Shown here: piece by piece, positions 45,261 to 54,900 of the stretch | Numbering within the stretch: the stretch's first letter is position 1 | How the letters are laid out: every line of letters starts with the position of its first letter | Assembly (NCBI RefSeq): GCF_002744175.1 | Contig: NZ_NKHF01000036.1 | Location: forward strand, 1-64,000 | DNA: 64,000 nucleotides | DNA from: Pseudoalteromonas piscicida | Lineage (GTDB): Bacteria > Pseudomonadota > Gammaproteobacteria > Enterobacterales > Alteromonadaceae | Direction: 5' to 3' | Program-made: the position numbers and the translations under genes | The notes under the pieces: model-generated | The model's input: the letters and a program-made list of their open reading frames with translations, nothing else | Told to the model about the DNA's origin: nothing | The model's database searches: none

Positions 45261-47177
45261 TTACTGCTGATTCTGTAATGCTTCTAATTCTTCCCAACGC
45301 TCGAACGCGGCTTCCAGCTTCGACTCAAGTTCAGCCAAATGGTTCAATGCCTCATGAGTGGTTTTTTGATCTTGTTTAAAGAAGTCTGGATCGCTCACCA
45401 GTGCTTGTTGTTTGTTCACAGCCTCTTCAAGATCTTCTACTTTACTGGGCAATGACTCTAATTCAAGTTTTAATTTGTAACTCAGCTTATTACTTCGTAC
45501 TGGCGCTGGTTCTTTCTTAACCGGAACTGCTTGCTGCTTTTCTTGATGTACTTTTTCAGCTTCCTTTTTTTGTTGTAAGCGCTTTTGCTGATACAACTCA
45601 AAGTCACTGTAGCCACCTACTATTTCAGTTACTTGTCCTTCACCTTCAAACGCCCAAACACTACCGCAGGTGTTATCAATAAATTCTCGGTCATGGCTTA
45701 CTACTAAGACCGTACCTTGATACTGATTCAAGATTTCTTCTAGCAGCTCCAGCGTTTCAATATCTAAGTCATTGGTCGGTTCATCCAATACAATAATATT
45801 GGAAGGTTTTAAGAATAACTTAGCCAATAATAGACGGTTTTTTTCTCCGCCAGACAACGCCTTAACGGGTGTCCTAGCTCTGGCAGGCGGAAACAAAAAG
45901 TCTTGCAAGTACCCTAAAACGTGACGAGAGCGCCCCCCCATCATGACCTCTTGTTTTCCCTCAGCGACATTATCTTGTACCGTTGCTTCTTCATCTAGTT
46001 TTTCTCGGTATTGATCAAAGTAAGCAACTTCAAGGTTTACTCCTTGTTTTACAGAGCCTGAATCTGGCGCGATATCGCCAAATAGCATTTTTAATAAGGT
46101 AGTTTTACCCGCACCATTAGGCCCAACTAAACCAATGCGATCGCCACGCATCACTAAAGTTGAAAAGTCTTTAACAATCACTTTTTGCGAGAATGCTTTA
46201 TCTAGGTGCTTTGCTTCAAATACCAATTTGCCGGAGCGATCAGCAGTTTCAATATTAAAGTCAGTTTTGCCTTGTTGTTCAATGCGTTGTTTACGTTCAA
46301 CGCGCAATGCTTTTAATGCGCGTACACGGCCTTCGTTACGGGTGCGGCGCGCTTTAATCCCTTGACGGATCCAAGTTTCTTCTTCAGCAAGCTTTTTATC
46401 GAACAAGGCATTTTGTTGTTCTTCAACTTTTAAGTCGTGGGCTTTTTGCTCTAGATATTGCGCGTAATCACCGGGATAAGAAACCAGCTTGCCGCGATCT
46501 AAATCTAAGATCCGAGTCGCCATTGCGCGAATAAAGGCACGGTCGTGCGAAATAAACACGATACCGCCTTTAAACTCTTTTAAAAACTGCTCTAGCCAAA
46601 TAACGCTTTGCATATCAAGGTGGTTGGTCGGCTCATCTAAGAGTAATAGATCTGGGTCGCTAACCAGCGCTTTCGCCAGTGCCACTTTACGCAACCAGCC
46701 ACCCGAAAGCTCTTCAAGTCGCATATTGGCATCAAGTTGCAATTGACTCAGCACCTGCTTGATCTTTGATTCAAAACGCCACGCGTCTTCACTCTCTAAT
46801 CGTTGTGTCAACCGTTCGAGCCTGGTCATGAGTTTATCAGACTGACTGGTTTGTAGCTTTTCACTAACTTCATGAAACTCAATTAGTAGCTCAGCTGCTT
46901 CAGGTAAGCCGTTGGCAACATAATCAAACACTGAGCCATTGGCTCCTTTTGGTGGATCCTGCTCAAGTCTAGATACCTTAAGCCCACCAACACGGTTTAT
47001 CTCGCCATCATCAAGCTGAACTTGATCATCAAGCACTTTAAGTAACGTGGATTTACCGGCGCCGTTACGCCCGACAATACAAACACGCTCGCCTGACTCA
47101 ATCACTGCATCAGCTTGGTCAAGTATTGGGTGAGAGCCAAAAGCCAATTGGGCTTTGGCGATTCTAATAAGATCCAT
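45261..47177 (-). CDS. uup: ABC-F ATPase Uup
   Basis: A 638-residue soluble protein with two ATPase domains (Walker A GRNGAGKST and GPNGAGKTT; signatures LSGGWLRKVALAKAL and LSGGEKNRLLLAKLF), an ABC-F interdomain linker, and a C-terminal coiled coil (about 545-638) that in Uup binds DNA. It likely acts on ribosomes and in genome stability. ATG 47177 is chosen since homologues begin MDLIRI; the longer frame overlaps the upstream gene. Only 1 bp separates it from that gene. Confidence 0.93.
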   Translation of the reverse strand: MDLIRIAKAQLAFGSHPILDQADAVIESGERVCIVGRNGAGKSTLLKVLDDQVQLDDGEINRVGGLKVSRLEQDPPKGANGSVFDYVANGLPEAAELLIEFHEVSEKLQTSQSDKLMTRLERLTQRLESEDAWRFESKIKQVLSQLQLDANMRLEELSGGWLRKVALAKALVSDPDLLLLDEPTNHLDMQSVIWLEQFLKEFKGGIVFISHDRAFIRAMATRILDLDRGKLVSYPGDYAQYLEQKAHDLKVEEQQNALFDKKLAEEETWIRQGIKARRTRNEGRVRALKALRVERKQRIEQQGKTDFNIETADRSGKLVFEAKHLDKAFSQKVIVKDFSTLVMRGDRIGLVGPNGAGKTTLLKMLFGDIAPDSGSVKQGVNLEVAYFDQYREKLDEEATVQDNVAEGKQEVMMGGRSRHVLGYLQDFLFPPARARTPVKALSGGEKNRLLLAKLFLKPSNIIVLDEPTNDLDIETLELLEEILNQYQGTVLVVSHDREFIDNTCGSVWAFEGEGQVTEIVGGYSDFELYQQKRLQQKKEAEKVHQEKQQAVPVKKEPAPVRSNKLSYKLKLELESLPSKVEDLEEAVNKQQALVSDPDFFKQDQKTTHEALNHLAELESKLEAAFERWEELEALQNQQ

Positions 47178-47178
47178 A

Positions 47179-47409
47179 TTATGCAATAAATTCTTGTAAT
47201 TGTTGTTGGGTAAAAGGCCAGCCAAGCTCTTGCTTGCTCTCGCCTTTTCTTATTACTGGAATACGATATTGGTATTCGTTCATCGTCTCTTCGTTATCAA
47301 CGATATCAATGAGTTCAATTTCTGCTTCTGGCAAAAACTGAATAAGCATCGCTAATGCCTCTTCACACAAATGGCATCCTTCTGTGTGGAATAATGTGCA
47401 TCTAATCAT
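47179..47409 (-). CDS. Glutaredoxin-like (DUF836) protein
   Basis: A 76-residue thioredoxin-fold protein with the redox motif GCHLCEEA (Cys-His-Leu-Cys) at the first helix and the cis-proline region YRIPVI. DUF836 proteins often lie next to rlmKL and uup; the function is unknown. It overlaps the rlmKL stop by 8 bp. Confidence 0.88.
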   Translation of the reverse strand: MIRCTLFHTEGCHLCEEALAMLIQFLPEAEIELIDIVDNEETMNEYQYRIPVIRKGESKQELGWPFTQQQLQEFIA

Positions 47410-49513
47410 GACGGATCAACCAACTATTGTGAATTTGTTTGTTACGCTTAAAATCTGGTGACAAAGTCTGCGATGAATACTCTTCGGCTGTAAGCCCGAG
47501 TGCCGCAAGACCGATATCATCGATTTTAAAGCCGCGTTTATTGTTGGAAAATAGTAACACCCCATTTGGTGCCAATATTTTTTTCACCCAGCCAAATAAC
47601 TTTAAATGATCTCTTTGTACATCAAACGCATCAGACATACGCTTTGAGTTTGAAAACGTTGGTGGATCTAAAAAGATCAAGTCATATTGACCCACTGCTC
47701 TTTCTAGCCACTTTAGGCAATCGGCTTGCTCGAATCTAAACCGTGGATTCTTCAAGCCATTCAGCTCAAAGTTTTCTTCTGCCCATTTTAGATATGTTTT
47801 TGACATATCCACAGTTGTTACAGACTTAGCCCCACCAACAGCAGCGTGTACAGATGCACTACCAGTATAGGCAAATAGGTTTAATACCCGCTTGTCTTTA
47901 GCATGTTGTTGAATAAATTTACGCGCTAAGCGGTGATCTAGGAATAGTCCGGTATCAAGGTAATCATAGAGATTAACCTTGAACTTAGCGCCATACTCTT
48001 CAACAATTTCGGTGCGATTTTGCTTGTCTAGGGCTTTGTACTGCTCTTGGCCCTTTTGCCGTTTTCTTACCTTCACGGCAATATTAAGCGGGTCGATATT
48101 CAGCTGCTGAGCCGTAAGCGTGATCACATCCTGCAAACGCTTCTGCGCGACGGTATCATCGATTTCTTTCGGCGCTTTATATTCAAAAATAACAGCACTA
48201 TCGTTATAAACATCCACGGCTACGTTATATTCTGGAATATCCGCATCGTATACGCGATAGGCCGTAACGTTTTCTTTCTTCAGCCACGATTTTAGGCTCT
48301 GAACGTTTTTCTTAAGGCGGTTACCAAATGCGCTCGACCCTTCAAAGTTCAAACCGCTGCTCTGTTTATTTTGCTGCACTTGCATTTCATTCATTTCATA
48401 CAAGTTAAGCAAGACATCTAGCGGGCCATTTTTAAACTTATAAGACTTTTTACGTGCAAGCTTCAATACTTTGAGGAGGCTTTCTTCACTGGCTAGCAGT
48501 GCAAGGTTCCAGTCCTTATAATGCTTTTTGAAAGCGATACCCATGTTGCGATAGAGCGTGATGATCTCTGCCATTCCACCAAGACGCTCACCATAAGGCA
48601 AGTTACTCAACACAGTACCAGGACGTTTAGCGGCAAGGCTAAGCTGATTGGCATCTTCAAATTTAAACTTAATATGTGACTCAAGCCCTGCTCGCTTAGC
48701 GTTTCGCTCAGCGATGGCTAATACACGCTCGTCTATATCGCTGCCAATTAGCCAAAGGTTTTTCTGCTCAGGTTGCACATTCAGTTGAGATTTTAGCTCA
48801 GCAAACTTACTTTCTCGGAAGCTAGGCAGACGCTTAAATGCAAAGTCTTTGTTTAGGTTGGTTGGCAAACCAAGTGCCATTGAAGCGGCTTCAATTAACA
48901 GCGTTCCTGAACCGCAGCAAGGATCGAATAATGGTTTATTGGTATCTTCAAGCCAACCGCTTCGTTTCACCAACGCGGCGGCTAAGTGCTCACGGATAGG
49001 CGCCTTACCTTGCTTGTCACGGTAGCCTCTATCCGATAAACGAGGACCTGAGAAGTCAATATACAGTGCACAACCTTGCTTTGTTAGTTTTGCAATAATA
49101 CGAATGTCTGGCGTTTGCTTATCCACATCTGGGCGCTGCTCAAACAGGTCATTAAAATAATCAACAATACCGTCTTTTACGACTAGGCCTGAGAATTGAG
49201 TATTCTTTAACGCATTGTTGGTACCATTAAACTCTACTGCGAACGTTTGCTTTGGACTAAACCAGTCTTGCCAAGCTTGAAAGCGCACAAATTTGTATAA
49301 TGAGTCTTTGTCATTTACTTCTGGCTTGTCATCGATCAACAACATCACACGTGTTGCAAATCGCGTCATCATACAAAACTTTTGTACGTCTAAGTTAGCT
49401 CCAGTGAACTTTACAGAACCAACCGTTTGCTTATTAATTTCAAAGCCAAACTCGATTAATTCTTCTACCAGTAACTGTTCTACACCAATAGATGTCAATG
49501 CGATAAATTGCAA
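47402..49513 (-). CDS. rlmL: Bifunctional 23S rRNA methyltransferase RlmKL
   Basis: A 703-residue fusion protein (E. coli 702). The N-terminal half has a THUMP domain (about 50-155) and the m2G2445 methyltransferase with DPCCGSGTLLIEAA and SNLPYGERLGG. The C-terminal half is the m7G2069 methyltransferase with VLNLFAYTGSASVHAA and FLDPPTFSNSKR. Both active sites look intact. It heads a cluster with the glutaredoxin-like gene and uup. Confidence 0.97.
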   Translation of the reverse strand: MQFIALTSIGVEQLLVEELIEFGFEINKQTVGSVKFTGANLDVQKFCMMTRFATRVMLLIDDKPEVNDKDSLYKFVRFQAWQDWFSPKQTFAVEFNGTNNALKNTQFSGLVVKDGIVDYFNDLFEQRPDVDKQTPDIRIIAKLTKQGCALYIDFSGPRLSDRGYRDKQGKAPIREHLAAALVKRSGWLEDTNKPLFDPCCGSGTLLIEAASMALGLPTNLNKDFAFKRLPSFRESKFAELKSQLNVQPEQKNLWLIGSDIDERVLAIAERNAKRAGLESHIKFKFEDANQLSLAAKRPGTVLSNLPYGERLGGMAEIITLYRNMGIAFKKHYKDWNLALLASEESLLKVLKLARKKSYKFKNGPLDVLLNLYEMNEMQVQQNKQSSGLNFEGSSAFGNRLKKNVQSLKSWLKKENVTAYRVYDADIPEYNVAVDVYNDSAVIFEYKAPKEIDDTVAQKRLQDVITLTAQQLNIDPLNIAVKVRKRQKGQEQYKALDKQNRTEIVEEYGAKFKVNLYDYLDTGLFLDHRLARKFIQQHAKDKRVLNLFAYTGSASVHAAVGGAKSVTTVDMSKTYLKWAEENFELNGLKNPRFRFEQADCLKWLERAVGQYDLIFLDPPTFSNSKRMSDAFDVQRDHLKLFGWVKKILAPNGVLLFSNNKRGFKIDDIGLAALGLTAEEYSSQTLSPDFKRNKQIHNSWLIRHD

Positions 49514-49600
49514 TTTGAATACCCTTAAATTTCAACTGGGCGCAGTATAACACACAAGTTATCGTTAGTTATTAGTTGGCTTTGGTTGGATGAAGATTAA

Positions 49601-49990
49601 TTACGATAAAAAGTTAATAAAATTCAGAAAATCAAGCTTGTTTAACGCATCTACCTCAGTACTAATTCGTGGATAGTTTTGTAGCAGGCTTTGCAACTCT
49701 CCAGCTTCAAACCATACACCAGCACAGCAGGTGCATTCACGAAAGGCAGCACTGGCAAGGGTATAGCCTTTGAGCTGGTTGCCATCATCTGGGCATGATT
49801 GAGCCGTCATCTCCTCAGCTGGTGTTCGCGCAGCAAGAAAATCGGTATAAGAAAAACGATAAGTGTGCTGAATAGACTCTACAAATTTACGCGGCAGCCA
49901 AAGCATGTCACAGGTCGAACATTGATAACCACAGTGGCCTTCCGCTTCGGTATAAATCATCGGTGATGTGTTGTCACAAAGACAGTTCAT
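49601..49990 (-). CDS. Zinc-ribbon (zf-TFIIB-like) protein
   Basis: A 129-residue protein with Cys pairs at NCLCDN, GYQCSTCDMLW and ECTCCAGVWFEAGELQSLL. The last is the typical zf-TFIIB motif. Function unknown. I chose ATG 49990 because AGGGA lies 6 nt upstream; the frame could begin 10 codons earlier. It is a stand-alone gene. Confidence 0.75.
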   Translation of the reverse strand: MNCLCDNTSPMIYTEAEGHCGYQCSTCDMLWLPRKFVESIQHTYRFSYTDFLAARTPAEEMTAQSCPDDGNQLKGYTLASAAFRECTCCAGVWFEAGELQSLLQNYPRISTEVDALNKLDFLNFINFLS

Positions 49991-50040
49991 TTTGTTCCCT
50001 AAAATCACTAAAAGTAGCACTTTTGGGTACAGCGTAACAC

Positions 50041-50095
50041 ATCAATAGAGAATGAAATAGCATACTAGCGTCGCTAAAAATACATTTGGTATAAG
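50041..50095. repeat. MITE-like repeat, internally deleted copy C
   Basis: ATGAAATAGCATACTAGCG and TCGCTAAAAAT match an internal part of copy B (reverse), followed directly by the end CATTTGGTATAA. The left terminal repeat is missing or too diverged to see. Confidence 0.55.
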
Positions 50096-50137
50096 ACAAC
50101 ATGGTATCTGTCAAACGGGGCTTTGGCTAAGTATAAG

Positions 50138-50665
50138 CTATGCGCTTTGGTGTAGTCGGTGTGAAAATACCAACGGGGCTAAACGATCGTTAAGAACTCT
50201 AATTGCTTGAAACTGTTCCAATTCGATACCTTCATCAAGTGTAAACTGCTCATTTAGATTCAAACAAAGACTCGTTTGGCCGTCATGTTCAATGATTAAG
50301 AATTCGCCTTTACTCAGCTTTGAATTCAAACATACCACGGCTTCGCTCACAGGTTCACCGCCATGATAAGATTTGAAAAACCAGCTTTTGGCTTGCATAG
50401 GTTGTAAGTGGAATTTTGCTGCTGTGGCATTTAGTGCAATTTGACAGCACTGTGGGTCATTCCAAACGGAAAATCCGCAGAGATAATCAAACACATTTTG
50501 GTAAAATTCGGCTTCGCTGAGGCTAAAATTTGGACTTGATGCAGAATCTTCCGTGAGGTGTCGAATTCGAAAAGGCGTGCAAAGCTGAAGCTCGTCACCC
50601 AAATCAATTAACAACCTGTTTCTTTGCTCGCAGCGTATCCATTGCCACTCTTTTGAAGCTTGCAA
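50138..50665 (-). CDS. zapC: Cell division protein ZapC
   Basis: A 175-residue cytoplasmic protein that promotes FtsZ filament bundling at midcell. Family features are the N-terminal EWQWIRCEQRNRLLIDLGDE and the FNLSEAEFYQ-like segment (here FSLSEAEFYQ). I chose TTG at 50665, with GGAG 7 nt upstream, because the frame's other start (TTG 50686) has no such site. It lies just downstream of pyrD on the same strand, as in other gammaproteobacteria. Confidence 0.85.
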   Translation of the reverse strand: MQASKEWQWIRCEQRNRLLIDLGDELQLCTPFRIRHLTEDSASSPNFSLSEAEFYQNVFDYLCGFSVWNDPQCCQIALNATAAKFHLQPMQAKSWFFKSYHGGEPVSEAVVCLNSKLSKGEFLIIEHDGQTSLCLNLNEQFTLDEGIELEQFQAIRVLNDRLAPLVFSHRLHQSA

Positions 50666-50810
50666 AACTTCTCTCCCACAAACCAATTAGCCTAAACCAG
50701 TAAGTGGGAGTATAACGCGAAAAACGCAATGATGAAATTTTTTATAATAACGTTTTGTTTTGGATCATTTTGTTATATAAACGATCCTTATAAGGACGAA
50801 ACGATCCTTT

Positions 50811-51797
50811 TCACCAGCGCTGGCCTTCATAAATAAAGCCCGTGTACACTTGCACTAAATCAGCGCCGGCTGCAAACTTCTCTTTCGCAGACTCCGCACT
50901 GTCAATACCACCCACACCAATAATCGGCAGCTTACCTTCGGTAATTCGCTTTAACTCGCTGACAACGTGCGTCGATTTTTCACGAACAGGTCGACCAGAA
51001 AGTCCGCCAGCTTCATTGCCATACTCTAGATTTTCAACTGCATCACGGGCTAATGTTGTATTAGTTGCAATAACACCGTCAATACGATTATTCGTTAACG
51101 ACTCAGCAATTTGGGTTAACTGAACACCATCAACATCTGGCGCGATCTTGACTAACATAGGGACTGATTTATTATGTTTGGCGATCAGATCCATTTGTTC
51201 ATTTTTCAAACTTTGTAATAGATCATCTAATGCTTCACCGTATTGCAAGTCTCTTAGACCCGGTGTATTTGGTGACGAGATATTTACGGTAATATACGAA
51301 GCATGTTCAAAGACTTTTCTCATACAGTGAATGTAGTCATCTTTACCTTGCTCATTTGGCGTATCTTTATTTTTACCAATATTGATCCCTAAGATCCCAT
51401 TGTATTTTGCAGCTTTTACATTGTTAACTAGGTAATCGACACCCTTGTTATTAAAGCCCATTCTATTAATGATCGCATTTGCTTCTGGTAACCGGAAAAT
51501 TCTCGGTTTGTCGTTACCCGCTTGCGGCCTCGGTGTCACAGTACCAACTTCAATAAAGCCAAAGCCCATTTGTGCAAATGCATCGATGCATTCTGCATTT
51601 TTATCTAGGCCTGCCGCTAAGCCAACGGGGTTTTTAAACTCCAAGCCTAAAAAATTAACTGGCTTATCTTGTACTGATTGAGACCATGCAAGGCTCATTG
51701 GCGTATTGGCAAAACGACGCAGATTGCCTAAAGCAAAGTCGTGCGCCCACTCGGCATCTTTGTTAAACATAAAACGACGCGCAAGATCGTAAAACAT
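50811..51797 (-). CDS. pyrD: Dihydroorotate dehydrogenase (quinone), 3' frameshift
   Basis: A class 2 enzyme that oxidises dihydroorotate to orotate and reduces ubiquinone at the inner membrane. FMN and substrate motifs include [20 protein letters not shown] (catalytic Ser nearby) and [11 protein letters not shown]. The frame ends at residue 328 with EGQRW. If one G is added to the GG at 50822-50823, the protein continues as [13 protein letters not shown] and stops at 50788, giving exactly 336 residues, the usual length. So this is an apparent single-base deletion, either real or a sequencing error. The lost residues form the last helix. Confidence 0.93.
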   Translation of the reverse strand: MFYDLARRFMFNKDAEWAHDFALGNLRRFANTPMSLAWSQSVQDKPVNFLGLEFKNPVGLAAGLDKNAECIDAFAQMGFGFIEVGTVTPRPQAGNDKPRIFRLPEANAIINRMGFNNKGVDYLVNNVKAAKYNGILGINIGKNKDTPNEQGKDDYIHCMRKVFEHASYITVNISSPNTPGLRDLQYGEALDDLLQSLKNEQMDLIAKHNKSVPMLVKIAPDVDGVQLTQIAESLTNNRIDGVIATNTTLARDAVENLEYGNEAGGLSGRPVREKSTHVVSELKRITEGKLPIIGVGGIDSAESAKEKFAAGADLVQVYTGFIYEGQRW

Positions 51798-51829
51798 GGT
51801 AGCTCCTCAGTATTGGTAACGTAATCGAC

Positions 51830-51863
51830 TTAGCTAAAGTCACCTTAACGTGACTTTAGCTAA
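51830..51863. promoter_or_regulatory. Perfect 14-bp inverted repeat upstream of pyrD
   Basis: TTAGCTAAAGTCAC and GTGACTTTAGCTAA with a 6-bp loop lie 33-66 bp before the pyrD start and after the gdh terminator. No T-tract follows. It could be a leader hairpin of pyrD, an operator, or a second barrier against read-through. Confidence 0.5.
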
Positions 51864-51894
51864 ATGGATTATGTCTATTCTGTTAGACAAAAAA

Positions 51895-51918
51895 ATACCC
51901 CAGTCAAAGCTGGGGTAT
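51895..51918 (-). terminator. Intrinsic terminator after NAD-GDH gene
   Basis: ATACCCCAG-N6-CTGGGGTAT, followed on the minus strand by T7. It lies 17 bp beyond the stop of the glutamate dehydrogenase gene and ahead of pyrD. Confidence 0.92.
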
Positions 51919-51934
51919 TGTAGCGATTTCTAGA

Positions 51935-54900
51935 TTATTTGGAAGTGTCACAGTTGTGGCTTAGCAACATTAGCTCACGAAGTGCAACTGAGAACTTCGC
52001 AAAGTCATGGCTTTGTGACGTCTTAAACTCAGTTAGCATTTGCTGCCAACGGTGCAACAAGCCAGCTTGCTTATCCATCCATTGTTCTATTTGTTGGTCG
52101 ATATCACTGTCATCACCGGCAAAGCTGTTCAGAACTACTTCCGATAACGAACGTTGCTGCCAATCGAGCTCTTCACGGTATGAAGCACGAGCAAGTGCTT
52201 GCCAGTGGTTCGCTACTGGTTGCGCAGTGATTTGATCAAGGAACCAGTGAAGGCCCATGTTCGCACCCAGTTTGAAGTAAGTGTTAGACACCACACCAAT
52301 CTTGCGACCAGAGCTGTTTGCTACTTCCGCTAAGTCCATCACAGAGAACAAGCTTGAAAGTGACACGATACGAAGCGCGATTTCAGCAGGTACACCTTGC
52401 GACTCTAAATCACGCGCTTTATCTACGATTTGCTCACTTTCGTTTGCAACCATGTAGTTGTGTAGATTTGCACTTAAATCTTTAAATGTTGGTGCAAAGA
52501 ACGTAATGGTTTGCTCAATATTTTGAGACTTATCACGGTGGCGCAAGAACCAACGCGTAGCACGGCGAACCGTACGACGTAATTGATATAGCATTTCCGT
52601 TTGTACTGCCGCTGGGATCTTATTGTCTAAAGCAGAGATCGCAGACCATGTTTCTTTCATCTCGAAGATTGCGCTTGCAATAGAGTAACAAATGGCAATT
52701 TCCGCGTCCGTTGCACCTGTTTCTTCATGCATACGAACCATAAAGTTTAGACCCATATCGTTGACGATATTGTTTGCAAGTTTAGTCGCAATGATCTCTT
52801 TACGTAGCGGATGGTTATCCATCGCAGCATTAAAGCGCTCACGTAGTGGTAACGGGAATGAGTTCACTAGAAGTTGACGGTAATATGGGTTTTCTGAAAT
52901 CTCATCAACCACTAACGTCTCTTTCAATACCATTTTAGAATAAGAAACCAACACCGACAGCTCAGGACGAGTTAAGTCTTTTCCTGCCGCTGCACGTTCT
53001 GCTAGCTCTTCGTCAGTAGGTAAGAACTCGATGGCACGGTTCAGCTTGCCTTCTTTTTCAAGTGCATGAATAAAGCGTACTTTTTCTTTAAGTGTTGCTG
53101 GGCCTTTAGACTTAGTAATTGAAAGCGTATGCGTTTGACGATAACAATCTTTCAGTACCAGCTCAGAGACTTCACCTGTCATCGAGTAAAGTAATTCATC
53201 ACGCTGTTTCTTCGTCAGATCACCTTCAGCAACTAACCCGTTAAGTAGGATCTTGATGTTAACTTCATTGTCCGAACAAGCCACACCACCAACGTTGTCG
53301 ATGAAGTCTGTATTGATACGGCCGCCGTTTGAAGCAAACTCAATACGACCTAACTGCGTCGCACCTAAGTTACCACCTTCACCAAAGATTCTGGCACCTA
53401 GCTCACCACCATTGATACGCAATGCATCATTCGCGCGGTCACCTACTTCTGCATCTGTTTCTGATTTAGACTTGATGTATGTACCAATGCCGCCGTTCCA
53501 AAGTAGGTCCACTGGCATTTTTAATACGGCTTTAATCAGCTCATTCGGTGTCATACTAGACTTTTTAGTGCCAAGCATTTTCTTCATCTCTGTGCTCAGC
53601 GTAATTGCTTTTGCTGCACGAGAGAAAATACCACCGCCTTCAGAGATAAGCTCTTTGTTGTAGTCTTCCCAGCTCGAACGAGGCAGGTTAAACAGACGTT
53701 CACGCTCAACATAAGAACTTGCCGCATCAGGGTTTGGATCGATAAAGATATGCATGTGGTTAAATGCAGCTTGCAGACGAATATGCTTTGATAGCAACAT
53801 ACCGTTACCAAATACGTCACCCCCCATGTCGCCAATACCAACCGCAGTAAAGTCAGTAGTTTGACAGTCGATGTCCATTTCGCGGAAGTGGCGCTTAACA
53901 GATTCCCATGCACCTTTTGCGGTAATACCCATCTTCTTGTGGTCATAACCAATTGAACCACCAGAAGCAAACGCATCTCCCAACCAGAAGTTGTAAGACT
54001 CAGCAATACCATTTGCAATATCAGAGAAAGTGGCGGTGCCTTTATCCGCTGCAACAACTAGGTATGGGTCATCTTCGTCATGGCGAACAACATCAACTGG
54101 CGGCACAATATCACCGTGTACAATGTTATCTGTGATATCTAATAAACCACGGATGAAGATCTTGTAACATTCTTGACCCTCTTTAAAGAAGGCTTCACGC
54201 TCGCTTGGCAGTTGCTTACAAACAAAGCCACCTTTAGAGCCCACAGGAACGATAACGGTGTTCTTAACTTGCTGTGCCTTAACTAGGCCAAGCACTTCCG
54301 TACGGAAGTCTTCACGTCGGTCTGACCAACGTAAACCACCACGAGCTACTTTTCCGCCACGTAGGTGAACACCTTCTACACGTGGAGAGTACACGAAGAT
54401 CTCAAATGCAGGTAATGGCAATGGCATATCTGGCACTGCACTAGGCTGAATTTTGAATGATGTGTATGACTTGTTCGTACCATCGGCTTCTTTTTGGTAG
54501 AAGTTAGTACGTAGTGTCGCTTTGATCATATCAACGTACAAGCGGATGATACGGTCATCATCTAGGTTAGCTACATTTTCAAGCTCTTGGTAGATAGCAT
54601 CAACGACTTTTGCAAGTGCTTTTTCTGAGGCTGTTTTCTTGGGCGAAAACTTCTTAACGAACAGCTCAACAATCATTGCCGCAATGTGCGGGTAACGATC
54701 GAACGTGTTTTCGATATAAGACTGCGAGAAAGTCACACCAATCTGGCGCATATATTTTGCATAGGCACGCAAGATTGAAGCTTCACGACCGGTTAAGCCA
54801 CCCAGTAGTACCAGACGGTTAAAGCCATCATTTTCTAGACGGTTATTCCAAACGTTGGTTAATGCCGCACGGAAACGTGCTGAGACTTTATCAAAATCAG

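Noticed and set aside
45253..45297. N-terminal extension of the DUF3466 protein
   Set aside because: It would place 15 residues before a normal signal peptide and overlaps the end of uup.
47178..47225. N-terminal extension of Uup
   Set aside because: It runs into the glutaredoxin-like gene and homologues start at MDLIRI.
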